Position numbers and translations under genes: made by a program. Shown one piece after another: positions 33,796-44,800 of a stretch of 64,000 bases of DNA. Below the pieces are notes generated by a model. The model was not told the origin of the DNA. It made no database searches and saw nothing but the letters and a program-made list of their open reading frames with translations. This DNA is from Juglans regia (lineage: Eukaryota > Streptophyta > Magnoliopsida > Fagales > Juglandaceae). The stretch covers positions 19,452,341 to 19,516,340 of the forward strand of contig NC_049912.1 in NCBI RefSeq assembly GCF_001411555.2. Direction: 5' to 3'. The stretch's first letter is position 1. The number at the start of each line of letters is the position of its first letter.

Positions 33796-34406
33796 TGTAC
33801 AGAGATTTTATTGCCTGGAAAGGCCCATTGGACTTTGGCCCTAATTCAACCCGGCCCAAGGATGCCCCAATATGCATAGGGTATAGGGGGTCTACCAAGG
33901 ACGGGCGTTGTATGGGCGACAAGACTGATCAACCTGACACTCCACGGGTGACTTCAGAACCAAGGGACTTGCACAAAGTATGGTGGAAAATGCGAAGAGC
34001 ATTTTATCTATTGATGTCAAATCATCTACGGTGCACATGGTTTGGAAAGAACCAAGAAACCACGCCACATTTATGAAACCAGGACAGAGCCACGCCGCAT
34101 TAAAGGAGGTCTAATAACAGACACAAGAAAGACACCATGGACTTTGTGAAGGAGAATACTATTTGACGCATTTCCGAGGCCATGGTATAAATAGTCGATT
34201 CCATATTCCAAAAATCTCTATGATCCCTAGACTCCCTGACTTATTTGCAACCCTCTAAGAATATTTACTAACTTTGGCATCGGAGGTTACCGGGCCCCTA
34301 AGCCGCCTTCTCCAAGTTGCACTCTTCTCTATCTCTTGCAGGCCAACTAACGAAAACCTGAGTTGTCGGAGTTTGGCCCAAATGTGCACGAAACACGACG
34401 TTAACA
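33796..34406 (+). repeat. 3' LTR of Tat-type gypsy element
   Basis: Starts TGTACAGAGATT, ends GACGTTAACA. It is 30 bp longer than the 5' LTR. The extra bases lie at about 34,071-34,102, where ccacgcc(a/g)catt is duplicated around aaaccaggacag. Numerous point differences from the 5' LTR suggest age. Confidence 0.85.
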
Positions 34407-34780
34407 TGAGGCATCAATTTCAACAATTTTGAATGATTAACAGTAGGAATACCAAGATAGGGCAGTGTCTTGACATGTGTTTTAATATGTTCAACAAGAG
34501 AAGTATGAATATTAGACCAAGGATGTGGATTAGATTGTAATCGCTCAAATAACGGTTTACAGTGATTCCTTAGGTCGTTGTAAAACTCAACAACATAATT
34601 TAATGACCTAAGAAAATTTTGTATATAACTGGATTTTATCAATGATGACATCATGTAATTTATACACAAATTGGATAGCTCTATTAATAAGACAGATTTG
34701 TCTGTAAAAAGTATCATAACCAAGAAAAGGAATCTTGGTTTAAGATAATTTGATTTTCTTAGCTGAGTCAATAAGACCAT
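34407..34780 (-). pseudogene. Pararetroviral RT-RNase H connection, to the gypsy breakpoint
   Basis: The minus-strand ORF shows FLRSLNYVVEFYNDL, then KPLFERLQSNPHPWSNIHT and KTLPYLGIP, the conserved caulimovirid connection before RNase H. Close to 34,413 lies the codon for the first RNase H aspartate in a GATGCCTC context, and there the gypsy element cuts in. Confidence 0.8.
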
Positions 34781-35350
34781 TTCTTTTGATAATATCTAGA
34801 AATGAATACAAATGTTTCTAGTGTTCATCAATAGATTTAGAATAAATGAAAACATCATCAACGTAAACAATGGTAAAGTGGCTGAATGATGACATCATAA
34901 TATTCTGGAATTCACCAAGCACATTCTTAAGACCAAAGGGAATAACATTTTACTCATAATCACCAAAAGGAGCGGTGACAACAGTCTTATAACTATCAGT
35001 CTCACCAATCTAGACTTGCCAAAAACTAGACTTCACATTAAACTTAGAAAACATTGTAGCATCACTTAACCCATGGATCAAGTTATTATTATTGGGAATG
35101 AGGTACCTAATCTATTCTAACACTTTGTTTAAAGGTTTGTAATTGATGACTAAGCGATATGTTCCTTTCTCAATCTCAACATTTTTCAGAACATAGAAAA
35201 CAGAACACGATCAGGGTGACTTACTATGCCTAATAGTAGGGATATCTTTCTCTAAAAGATATTCAACATTAGGTAAAGTAACATTATGTTTTTTCCTATG
35301 TCAAAAAGCATTTGAAAAATCAAAACAGATATCATCAATTAGTTTTTTTT
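34781..35350 (-). pseudogene. Pararetroviral reverse transcriptase
   Basis: The minus-strand text contains FSKFNVKSSFWQV, then TAPFGDYE, IPFGLKN and the catalytic YVDD at 34,854-34,865. In-frame stops occur, for example one just after the WQV block near 35,012. The enzyme would turn pregenomic RNA into DNA. Identification by motif order is firm. Confidence 0.82.
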
Positions 35351-35479
35351 TGGTTGAAATTATCAATTTTTGACTATAACAGATTATCAAATAACGATTC
35401 AGTAATTTTTTTGTATTTGATTTCTTGCTTTAGAAAATTCAAATATTTACTCTCAGCAAAGATCAAAGCATTCAAACAA

Positions 35480-35900
35480 TCATTAGTGTCAATATCAAAC
35501 TTTGAAGCAAATTTGAATTTTACTTTCTGGCCAAAATGGTCAGTAGTAATACGGTATTACTAATACCATCACGCTCAGTAAGAAATGGGTATAAAGTAGA
35601 AATAAAAGAAATTCCAAGAATCACTTTATCAGCCATATTTTTAACAAAAACAGAAGGAATCTTGAAACATACATTGTCTTGGCAAACATTGGCATTTTTT
35701 AGTTCATATTTGATTTTCATTTGGGAACCACTAGCAGAAAATAATTTTTCAGAAGATTGTTTGTAGTATTGATTAGGTATTATATCTTCTTAAATACAAT
35801 TCATATCAGATCCTGAATCAAAAGAAGCAACAACATTGAATTCAAACTAATGAAAAAGAATAATCTTAACTTTGAAAAACCATTTTAGTGAAATGTGATG
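35480..35900 (-). pseudogene. Pararetroviral aspartic protease
   Basis: The active-site triplet D-S-G is encoded on the minus strand at 35,811-35,819 in a context FDSGSD, and GISFIST-type text follows at about 35,600. It lies between the knuckle and RT as in caulimovirids, where it matures the polyprotein. Frame breaks follow. Confidence 0.7.
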
Positions 35901-36555
35901 ATCAATCAAACAAATTCTATCAGTATCAGAAGGAGGTTCTTGATGATTGGGGTCAGCACCATCATCTCGCTCATCGTTATTGGAAGCATTGTGTTGATCA
36001 AACTGTTTTTCTACTTTCAAAAGTAGTATGTCTTGTTTCAAAGTGTTATTATTAGTTTTGATATTGTTAAACTCACTTTCGAGTTGAACAATTTGTTTTT
36101 TAATAGAAACAATCTTGTGTTAGAGATCATTAGCAAAGATTTCTTTGGATTTATTCTGATTGAATCTTTCTAAAATATCACCAAGGCAAATTTTAATTTT
36201 AACACTCTTATCATGTTTTTCTCGCATCATGGTTTTTCTTGAGTTTTCGAAGATATGCTTCCTTACGCTTAGGATTGATGATTTGTCCTATCAGGGTAAT
36301 CAAAAGATTTTATTGTTTGTCACATTTTGTCATGACATTAACGATTTTACAGCAAGAATCATTGGAACCAATTTTAATATTGGAGGAATCAGATAGATCA
36401 GTAGTAGAATGATAGTCAAAATCACTTGAACTAAATTCATTGATATAAGATGATTAAGAAGATTTCAATTCCTTAATGCGAATCAACTTTTCTTTAACAG
36501 TTTTATCAATGTCTAAATGATTTATGCTACTTTTCATCATGCTAGAATTATTAGT

Positions 36556-36597
36556 ATAGTCTTTACTAAAATGACCATATTTACCACAATTAAAACA
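36556..36597 (-). pseudogene. CCHC-type zinc knuckle with last ligand changed
   Basis: The minus strand encodes CFNCGKYGHFSKDY: C-X2-C-X4-H-X4 with tyrosine where the fourth ligand, cysteine, is expected (TAT rather than TGT). The knuckle at the coat protein C-terminus binds RNA. The change would impair zinc binding and is in keeping with decay. Confidence 0.75.
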
Positions 36598-36639
36598 TTT
36601 TCCTTTAGTAGGAGTTTTAGAAAAACATTTTTTGTAAAC

Positions 36640-37219
36640 AGGTTTCTTTTGTAAAATTCATCATGGTTTTTAAACATGAGTTTTTTGGATTTATAAAATT
36701 TATCAGGGTTTTTGTAAAAAAAGGTTTTTCCTTTTTATACCTAGAATGAGCAACAAGAGGTTAGCCAAATTGTTCACAAAAGTTTCTCATTTCATATTTG
36801 GTTTTTTAGTATTTTTCAACTGTTGACGTAACATTTTTTTGTCATTACACATGGTGATACCCATTTTTTTTTTAATAATACTGATAATGTCACCATCTTA
36901 TCATAATTAATGAAACCAATAGTATCAGTAAGTTCGACTTTTACTTTATGAGGAAAAATGTGAGGTAGTCCGTCAATGAATTTCTCTTTCCAATAAGATT
37001 TCAAACTATCTTCCTGGAACATAACTCTGAAAATGAAAACATATTGATGCCATCTACAATTAGACATAGTAGGACAACGTAAATTATTCAAATAATCACT
37101 AATATGAGTCGTAACTTTAGAAGGAATACCGATAAAATGTTTAATAAAAGTATAAAACAAGTATTAACACCATTAGGGATACCCTGACCAATAGTAGTGT
37201 AAAAAATAGGCATACCATA
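36640..37219 (-). pseudogene. Pararetroviral coat protein, downstream part
   Basis: The 115-residue minus ORF (37,160-36,816) includes YLNNLRCPTMSNCRWH, VMFQEDSLKSYWKEKFIDGLP and FPHKVKVEL. This is the conserved caulimovirid capsid core. It forms the shell around viral DNA. It continues upstream beyond the inserted solo LTR at 37,220-38,658. Confidence 0.75.
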
Positions 37220-38658
37220 TGTAACCCAACAATTTTAAGGTTGAAATATTGATAATTTTTATTAGACCTAAATTATATTTAATGGGAATATTGGATAAGC
37301 CCACAAGTGATAAATTATTGAATTTGATTAGGAGTTTTAATTAGGTTCAATAATTATATTAAATCCCATTTATTATTTATTGAACGAGTTAGACTCCTTT
37401 TAGAATTTAAAGATCGACCATTCAAAAGTTATTTCAATTTAAAATCATTTCCGCTAATCCTACATTGAATGAGTTACTAGATCATATTTTTAAATTCAAA
37501 CTCTCTTCTTGAATGATCGCGATCGGTCCAACTCGAACTCGAACTTGTCAGCACACTCTCCCAAATCTCTATATAAATATCTCAATTCTGTGTTATTTGG
37601 AAAACAAAAATCATAAACCTTCATAAGTGCAGTGACCAAACTCCAAATACCCAGTCCAGCACCGTGCGTGTCCCACGTTCACCACGACAATAGCCAACTG
37701 CCTCATTCCTCTCACAATATCCCTAGCATTTTCTCTCTCCTTCTAGTTTATATGATTGATTTCATCCCGAAAATGTTGGATTAATGCTGCGAGATAAGTA
37801 AATTAATCATAAATTAAGATTCATAAATCGCATTGATACTATACATCTAAATGATTATCTGATTAACTATTCTAAACTTGGATTACACTTGATATTATGA
37901 AACCTTACGCGTCTTATGCAATATAAGATGCATAATATATACACATAACTATAATATGAGGAGTGAAAGGTGATAAATGATGTGCTTGCAAATATCATAA
38001 CATGGATGGTACGTAAACATTGGCTTCTAAAGAACTAGCGTTAATGATAATATATACTAGAATACTATTAGCGGCTCCCCTGTGGTAGCGGGATGTGGGG
38101 CTACTGCACAACCTTTCACACATGGTTAAGTGTGTGTGCCAGCAAGATAAGTATGATAAGTCAGATAAATCATGGCAAGTCATAGCATACATATGAACAA
38201 TCATGATTTTAAGTTCTCAGCGTAAAATATTTTATGAAAAATCTTAAGTTAAGTACATTTACGTTATGATAGGTTTCTTACTGAGTCATCGACTCATTTG
38301 AGTTATTTTATGTTTTTAAACCACCCTAGGTCAGAATATTTATGAAGGTAGAGCTGCAGGACTGGACTTAGTACAAGGAGACGTGACAGTGGCCTAGATC
38401 ATGTACAAAGATTTTAGGTTATGATTTTTATGACACGAACTTTGAGAAATTTTTTATAAAAGCTTCCGTGAACTCTCATTTATGATTTTAGTAGTTTAAT
38501 ACAAAATGATTTTATCTATTCTATTGAATCTTTTGTACTTGGTACTTCCTTTAGAATAAATGAAATTATTTTTAAGTTAGGTTCAATAGTAGCACTCCGA
38601 TTCTTGAGAAATTCTAAAATTGACTTTATTCTTAACTGTGGGGGAGCAGGGTGTTACA
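37220..38658 (+). repeat. Solo LTR (Ty3/gypsy type) inside the coat-protein region
   Basis: Starts TGTAACCCAAC and ends GGGGGAGCAGGGTGTTACA. It is flanked by CCATA (37,215-37,219) and CCATC (38,659-38,663), a 4-of-5 target duplication. It carries a TATA motif (CTATATAAATATC at about 37,569). TGTAAC...GTTACA ends with a G-rich tail are common in plant chromovirus (Tekay-like) LTRs. No internal gypsy genes or second LTR exist, so this is the product of LTR-LTR recombination. Virus reading frame text resumes on both sides. Confidence 0.65.
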
Positions 38659-39100
38659 CCATCATTATGATGCCTAACAACATTTCTGATGGTTTCTCTT
38701 AAATCATTAGTAAGATTTTTATCCCACCAATGATTAAAAGTAACAAAAAACCGAATAGCTAATAGATCAACAATTTCAATATGACTAAGATTATGATTAG
38801 TAACATAAGTACCATAGACATATTATTCATCTTATTAGGGATTTCTTGTTAAGATAATCCATCAATTTTCCATCATACAACTTATCAGCAGAAACATAAA
38901 CTGTGTTTGAAAAACTTGTTCTTCAAAGTGTAAATTAGGAGGAGTAGATTTGGAATACCAATTTTTTGTAAAACTCATGGGATTAGCTTTTCGAGAAAAC
39001 CTTTTTATATCGGGTTTTACTAAATCAAAGTTTCCTAAGTTTTTTTTCAAGTAAAATAATATCTCAATCAATAGAAGAATCATAAGATTTAGTTTCTGAA
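38659..39100 (-). pseudogene. Pararetroviral coat protein, upstream part
   Basis: Minus-strand translation shows a KNWYSKSTPP region at about 38,960 and a HWWDKNLT-DLRE region at about 38,730, typical of the N-terminal half of the capsid domain. It abuts the solo LTR. The frame meets the downstream part at the insertion site. Confidence 0.6.
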
Positions 39101-39955
39101 TCTTTATAAGAGATTACCTTCTTACCTTTACTAGTGATAGTATCTGTAGTGCCCCTATTAAAAGCTTTAGTATTCTCAGTTTTTACTTTTTGTAAATCAG
39201 AAAACATTTGGTCAATTTTTTAGTAGTTTTGGCTTAATTAGTTTTGAGACTTAGACCTTGCATTGTTTCAGGTAAATTGACCAAAGATTTTTCAATCTTA
39301 ACATAAGAAGCAAGTTTTTCAACTTTTCCCTCAATACGGTCTAATTGTTGGCCAATAAAATGCAAAGAGTTATTGTCAAAATTATTTTGTTCAACAATCT
39401 TCTTTGTTTCAACAGAAGTAGAAACATTAAGACTAACAACTGGAATTTTAAAAGAAGCCTTAACCTCTGCTCCTTAATGGTTAATAGTCGTCTCAAGAGG
39501 TGGATGGCTTGACTGAACAAAATCGATTTTGACAAAATTGTTTTTTTCACCATATTTAAAGTATTCTTAGAAATATTTTTTGATAAATAATAGTTTTTAA
39601 CAAAATCAAAAAATAATATATGTTTTCTCATATCATGCATTTTTTCTTTTCATTTCCTTTTAACCAATAGTTTTTCTTTTTCATCAAAAATAGCATGATA
39701 GCATTTTCTTTTTTTCTTTGTTTTTAATAGAAATATACTTTGTATATAAAGAAGTTAAATCAATTTCAAAAGCTCTATTTATAATTGATAACTGGTTGTG
39801 AATAATAGGAGTAGCAAAATCAGAAGCAGTAGGAGACATAGAAGAGGTCTCTTATTCTTCTTTTTCTTTAACAACTTAATATTTTTTTAGATAAATATGC
39901 ATTTTTAGTAGTATAATAAGTCGTGCTAACGTTGGAGGCATTACTAGCAATTCCT
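39101..39955 (-). pseudogene. Pararetroviral linker with coiled coil
   Basis: Between movement and coat proteins, the minus strand encodes a helical stretch with QLDRIEGKVEKLA at about 39,330 and a lysine-rich region. In related viruses a virion-associated coiled-coil segment sits here. Identification rests on position and heptad pattern. Confidence 0.5.
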
Positions 39956-39959
39956 TTTA

Positions 39960-41029
39960 GCTTTACATTAGGCGTAACAGTACTTTCTGAAAATCATTGA
40001 GATCTTAATCTCTCATTACTAGATTTTCTGAAGTAGTAGATACAACTAGATAATTTATTCTTTGATTGATCAATAGAGGCTTATCAACCTTAGTATCAAA
40101 ACTTATTTTAACAGTTCCATCATGATATTGCTGACTATAATCAAGATTAATCTCACCAGAAACAAACTTAACAAACTGAGATTCATGTTCCAATAACCAT
40201 TCATTAGGAAGAGTGATATCTCTCCAATGAATCATTTTTGAAATTTCGATCTTAGCATCAAGAGTAAAACTTTGAATTAGCAAAGTTTTATCAATTGAGT
40301 TTTTTAAAACAGCTTTAGGATTTAAATTAGTTTTCAATACTTTGTAATAAATATGATAAAAAGTGATAATGAGTTTACTCCCTTCATCAATATCATAACT
40401 AGATGTCAAAATATTTAAAGTTAAACAAGGATACTAGGATCATCCAAAGTAAGAGTTAAATCAGAAAAACAATCAAAATGTACAAAATCATTAAACAAAG
40501 ATGACTAAATCATACCGACTATATTAGTTTCAAATTTCTTGACTCTAGCTTCACTTAAACACAAAGCCACAGAATAATGAATTCCCTTGTGGGTAAGAGG
40601 CTTAACGACAACTTGAACCAAGCTGATATATATAAATATATATATATATATTTATATTTATATATATATATGCATGAACTTATAACCTTTAATAAAAAAA
40701 TCATGGATAGATTTTCGGTTAAACAAGCAACATTTTCATGGGTTTTGAAAATAGCATAAGTCTGTTCAACAGTCTTAACATTAAACTCAGTCTTAAAGGA
40801 AGACTGAATCCAACTAATTTATCAATAGCCTTAGCATCAATCTTTTGGAATACTCCATTTATTGAAATCAGGACAATCAAATTCTTCAACAGGATAGTCT
40901 TCCCCATTAATAATATCAATAGGTAAACTAGATCTGAATCTAACAGAAGAATTGGATCTAAACATTCTATTTATCTTAAATCCGTCCAAAATCCTAAGGT
41001 TAACACTCACTTATCATATTTTCAGCCAT
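39960..41029 (-). pseudogene. Pararetroviral movement protein (30K type)
   Basis: Starts at an ATG at 41,029 that is followed by a stop within ten codons. Later frames hold FDCPDFNKW, HYSVALCLSEARVKKF at about 40,585-40,540 and ITFYHIYYKVLKTNLNPKAVL at about 40,380-40,315. IHWRDITLPNEWLLE and YHDGTVKISF then appear at about 40,240-40,100. These blocks are typical of 30K-superfamily movement proteins that open plasmodesmata. A (TA)n-rich insertion at 40,620-40,680 and many stops disrupt it. Confidence 0.75.
40620..40672. repeat. AT microsatellite inside viral movement-protein remnant
   Basis: TATATAAATATATATATATA-type run interrupting homologous text on both sides, followed by gcatgaac. Confidence 0.8.
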
Positions 41030-41542
41030 AGTTCGTAACACATACCTTAACCAACCCTCTACTTCTCTTGCCCTAACGCTCTCTCTGGCTTGATGGGCCT
41101 CATTGTTCAGTTATGGGAATACATTTTACCTTATAAGGTGATGCCAATGGAGACAAGAAATAGACACAACAAAGTAAGTGATAAGAATAGGAGAATAGAA
41201 GATTGGTCAATGAACAAAAAGAGTTGAAACAATAATCTATAACATACATACATACATACATATACACACACATACGATTATGGATTTGTGGAAATGCATC
41301 GGTTCTTCCAAAATGAGGCGCAATCGATGGCAACATTTTGGGTAATTTGCATTTTCATTCTAGAATTCCTTTTTTTATCCAAATTTTTAAACTTGCATCC
41401 TCACAGTTGAGTTTAAGATTCACTTTACATATATATAAAGACCAAATACCGATCACCAATAGTCTTTTATCACTCAATTATCCCATTCCAATGAGCTCAC
41501 AACTTATTGACATTTACAGCTGATCTCAAGAGTGATGATGTT
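41030..41542. other. Spacer between pararetrovirus and LINE
   Basis: Possibly the viral leader for the first part. A (CATA)n run lies at 41,243-41,275. No gene was recognised. The 5' copy of the LINE target duplication is at 41,528-41,542. Confidence 0.5.
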
Positions 41543-41815
41543 GAAGTTGCTACTAAAAACAAGGGGGTGGAGAGTGACAGGAAGGATGGGATGAGGGAGG
41601 AACAGACAAAAAAGAGGGGAGAGTGGAAGAGAAAGGCTAGAGCTAAAGGAAAGCAAATTGGGCTTGTTTCTCTGGAATCTGTTCAGAAGAAAAGAAGGGG
41701 TGATGATCATGTGGAAGAGGAGAGGGAAAGCTCAAGAAAAAAAGGGAGATGGGTCAGGGAAGGAGTCTTGGATGTTGTGGCGGTGGCTGAGTCTCAGCCC
41801 CGCCAATCATTATGA
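41543..41815 (+). pseudogene. LINE ORF1 C-terminal tail
   Basis: A strongly basic/acidic stretch (EEQTKKRGEWKRKARAKGKQ, then GDDHVEEERESSRKKGRWVR) ends VAVAESQPRQSL at 41,815. ORF1 would be the RNA-binding protein; only its charged tail remains. The stop overlaps the ORF2 start. Confidence 0.6.
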
Positions 41816-44800
41816 AAATCTTTAATTGGAACTGTTGAGGGTTGTGAAACTCTCGAACAGTTCAAGATCTCTGCAATATGGCAGAGAAAAATAAACCCAA
41901 CTTAGTTTTTATAATGGAAACTAAGTCTATGAAAAACAGATTGGATTCTATAAAAATAAGGTTACATATGGATGGTTGTTTTGTTGTTGAAGCAATGAGG
42001 AGAGGAGGGGGATTGGTTCTGTTTTGGGACTCAAAGGTGAGGGTGGAATTAGCAAATTACTCTCAAAGGCACATTAATGTGAGGATAGAGGATGAAGGGG
42101 AGAAGGGATGGTTGTTAACTTGTTTCTATGGGCATCCTGAAACTACAAAAAGAAAGGATTCATGGCAGCTACTAAAATCTTTTAAACCAGTAGGTGATGG
42201 AGGGTGGTGTATAGTGGGGGACTTCAATGAAATTCTTACTAATGATGAGAAATGGGGGGGGGGGGGGTGGGGGAAGAGAAAGGCCAGAAAATCAAATGGA
42301 GCAATTCAGGTCAGTCATGCATGAAGGTAATCTATATGATTTGGGTTGGAAATGGGAAAAATTCACTTGGAGTAATTCTCATGGGGATGATTCTTTTACC
42401 AAGGAAAGACTGGATAGGGCAATGACTAATTCAGTATGGTCCACTCTTTACAAAGATACATGGGTGGAGGTGTTGGCAGCAAGAACATCAGATCATAAAC
42501 CCCTATTGATGCACATCCTGAAGCTGAAAGGTAAGAGGTGGGAAAGGAAGAGATGGTTCAAGTATGAGGCAGGTTGGGCACTAGAAGAAGAATGTGAGAG
42601 GATCATAAAGGAAGTATGGGAAAAGAAAGTAACAGCAGCCCCTCAAGCAAGCTCTGTGATGGGTTTATTATAGAAAAGTGGTGTAGCTCTACAGAGATGG
42701 AAAAAAAAAAAGAATAAGCTAGTAGGTGATAAGGAGATAGAAGTTAATACTAAACTGCTATAGAGATTACAAAGTGAGGAAAATGGCAGTAACATCAGTG
42801 AGATAAGAAGGGTAAAAGAAAAGCTGAACCTACTTTTGGAAATGGAAGACCTTAAATGGAAACAAAGGGCTAAATGCAATTGGTATAAGCATGGGGATAA
42901 GAATACAAAATATTTCCATGCTTGTGCCAACCAAAGAAGGAAAAAGAATTTTATTAGCTTAGTGTATGATGAAGACAACAGAAGAATGGAGGGTTTTTCA
43001 GATGTTGAAGCAACTTTTAGAGGTTATTTTGAAAGTTTGTTTCAGTCCTCAGCACCTAGCATGGAAGACATAGAGGAATGTTTGGTTGGGATGGAAGCAA
43101 AGGTTTCAACTGAAATGAATGACTCATTGATGAAAGGTTTCTCTAGAGTAGAGGTGGAAGAGGCTTTAATGCAAATGGCACCTTTAAAAGCTCATGGTCC
43201 TGATGGTTTTGGACCATGTTTTTATCAGAATCACTGGGAAGTTGTTTCGGAGGAAGTGTATCAAGCTGCTCTATCAATCCTAAATGGTAATTCCATGGAT
43301 CTATCTATAAACTATACCCATATAGCCTTAATTCCAAAGTGCAAAGAGCCTAAAAAGTAAGTGAGTATAGACGAATAAGCCTTTGCAACGTAATGTATAA
43401 AATAGTTTCTAAAACTTAGGCTTAAAAAGGTGCTTTCTGTTATAATTTCTCATACTCAAAGTGTTTTTCTGTCAGGAAGATTGATTAATGACAACATTAT
43501 GGTGGCTTATGAATTGTGACATTCTATGAAATCCAGAAAGAGGGGGAAGGTGGGTAACATGGCTATTAAGTTAGACATGTCAAAAGTGTATGATCGAGTA
43601 GAATGAGTCTTTTTAGAGGCTGTGATGAAGAGATTGGGTTTCAATGAGAAATGGGTGGAGTTGATAATGGGATGTGTGAAGTCTGTTTCCTTCTCAATGC
43701 TCATTAATGGCCTTCATGGTCATAAATTCTTGTCTAAAAGGGGTCTAAGACAGGGTGACCCTTTGTCACCTTATCTTTTCATTATTTGTGCTGAAGGTTT
43801 GAGTAACCTTCTGAATTTTTATGAAAACCACTTGTTATTTGCAGATGATTGCATCCTTTTTCGAAGAGCTAAGTTAGAAGAGTGGCATAGGATTCAAGAG
43901 GTGTTAAAAAAGTATGAGAAAGCCTCAGGGCAATTCCTCAATAAGGAGAAGACTTCTTTATTCTTTAGCAGCAACACTAGGGAAGGGGATAGTGGAAGCT
44001 AGAAATTCTATAGCCTATGGCAGCTATGAGAAGTATTTGGGTCTTCCTACCCTTGTGGGAAGATCAAAATTCAATACATTCAGATTTTTAAAGGAGAGAA
44101 TATGGCAGAAAAATTCAAGTTGCAAAAACAATTTCCTTTCCTAGGCTAGGAAAGAAATTCTTATTAAAGCTGTTCTCCAGGCCATTCCAACCTACACTGT
44201 TAGTTTTTAAACTCCCTAAAAAGCTTTGCCTTGATATTAACATGTTGTTTTCAAGATTCTAGTGGGGTAAATAGCAGGGAGATAGTAGTATTTGTTGGAG
44301 GAAATGAGAAAAGTTGGGGGAGCAGAAGAGTAAGGGGGGTTTAGGTTTCAAGGATTTGAAATATTTTAACATAGCTCTCTTAGCCAAGCAAGGATGGAGG
44401 TTGATTAGGAACCCTTTGTCTTTAGCAACTGTAGCTTTTAAAGAGAAATATTATAGATAGTCAAGCTTATTTGATGCAAAGCTGAATTCCCAGCCCTCTT
44501 TAATTTGGAGTATTTGGCAGGCCAGGGAGTTAGTGAAAGATGGTATAAGGTGGAAAGTGGGTGATGGCAGCAAGATTAAAATATGGGGTGAAAAGTGGTT
44601 ACCCTCTCCCTCATCTTTTTCTATACAATCACCTATTTCTGTTTTGTAGGCTGAGGCAAAAGTGGCAGAACTAATTGACAAACAAAATGGAGAATGGAAG
44701 GAAGGCTTGATTCATATAATTTTCTCTTCCAATGAAGTTGAGTAGATTTTGAGTATCCCCTTAAGTAGAGGCTTGGTACAAGACAAGCTGTTTTGGGGCC

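Larger units (their letters stand above)
25515..34406 (+). mobile_element. Ty3/gypsy retrotransposon, Tat type, inserted in the pararetrovirus
   Basis: LTRs of 581 bp (25,515-26,095) and 611 bp (33,796-34,406) begin TGTA and share long identical text. Flanks GGAGG (25,510-25,514) and TGAGG (34,407-34,411) form a 4-of-5 target duplication. A TGGCACC primer site follows the 5' LTR. The domain order is RT, RNase H, then integrase, with Tat-type sequence, followed by tandem repeats and an antisense coding region. gag and protease are almost entirely deleted. Length is 8,892 bp. The element lies antiparallel to the virus it interrupts. Confidence 0.88.
34407..41029 (-). mobile_element. Endogenous pararetrovirus (Caulimoviridae-like), 5' segment
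   Basis: Minus-strand translations give, from 41,029 downward, movement protein, a coiled linker, coat protein, CCHC-like knuckle, aspartic protease (DSG), reverse transcriptase (YVDD) and the start of RNase H. There are no LTRs or integrase, and the presence of movement and coat proteins separates this from Ty3 elements. A 1,439-bp solo LTR interrupts it. With the 24,117-25,514 piece the virus-derived DNA totals about 6.6 kb, close to one caulimovirid genome. The order fits petuvirus/florendovirus-type polyproteins. Dozens of stops and frameshifts show it is an old, inactive copy. Confidence 0.85.

Noticed and set aside
34298..34406. Extension of the viral minus ORF across the gypsy boundary
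   Set aside because: The last residues before 34,407 come from the gypsy LTR, not the virus. The open frame is accidental across the junction.
37220..38658. Interpretation as a host intron or viral intergenic region
   Set aside because: TG..CA termini, near-perfect 5-bp flanks and capsid-like sequence on both sides fit an inserted LTR better.
42643..42978. Minus-strand ORF of 111 residues
   Set aside because: Shadow of the LINE ORF2, which has clear homologous blocks on the plus strand.
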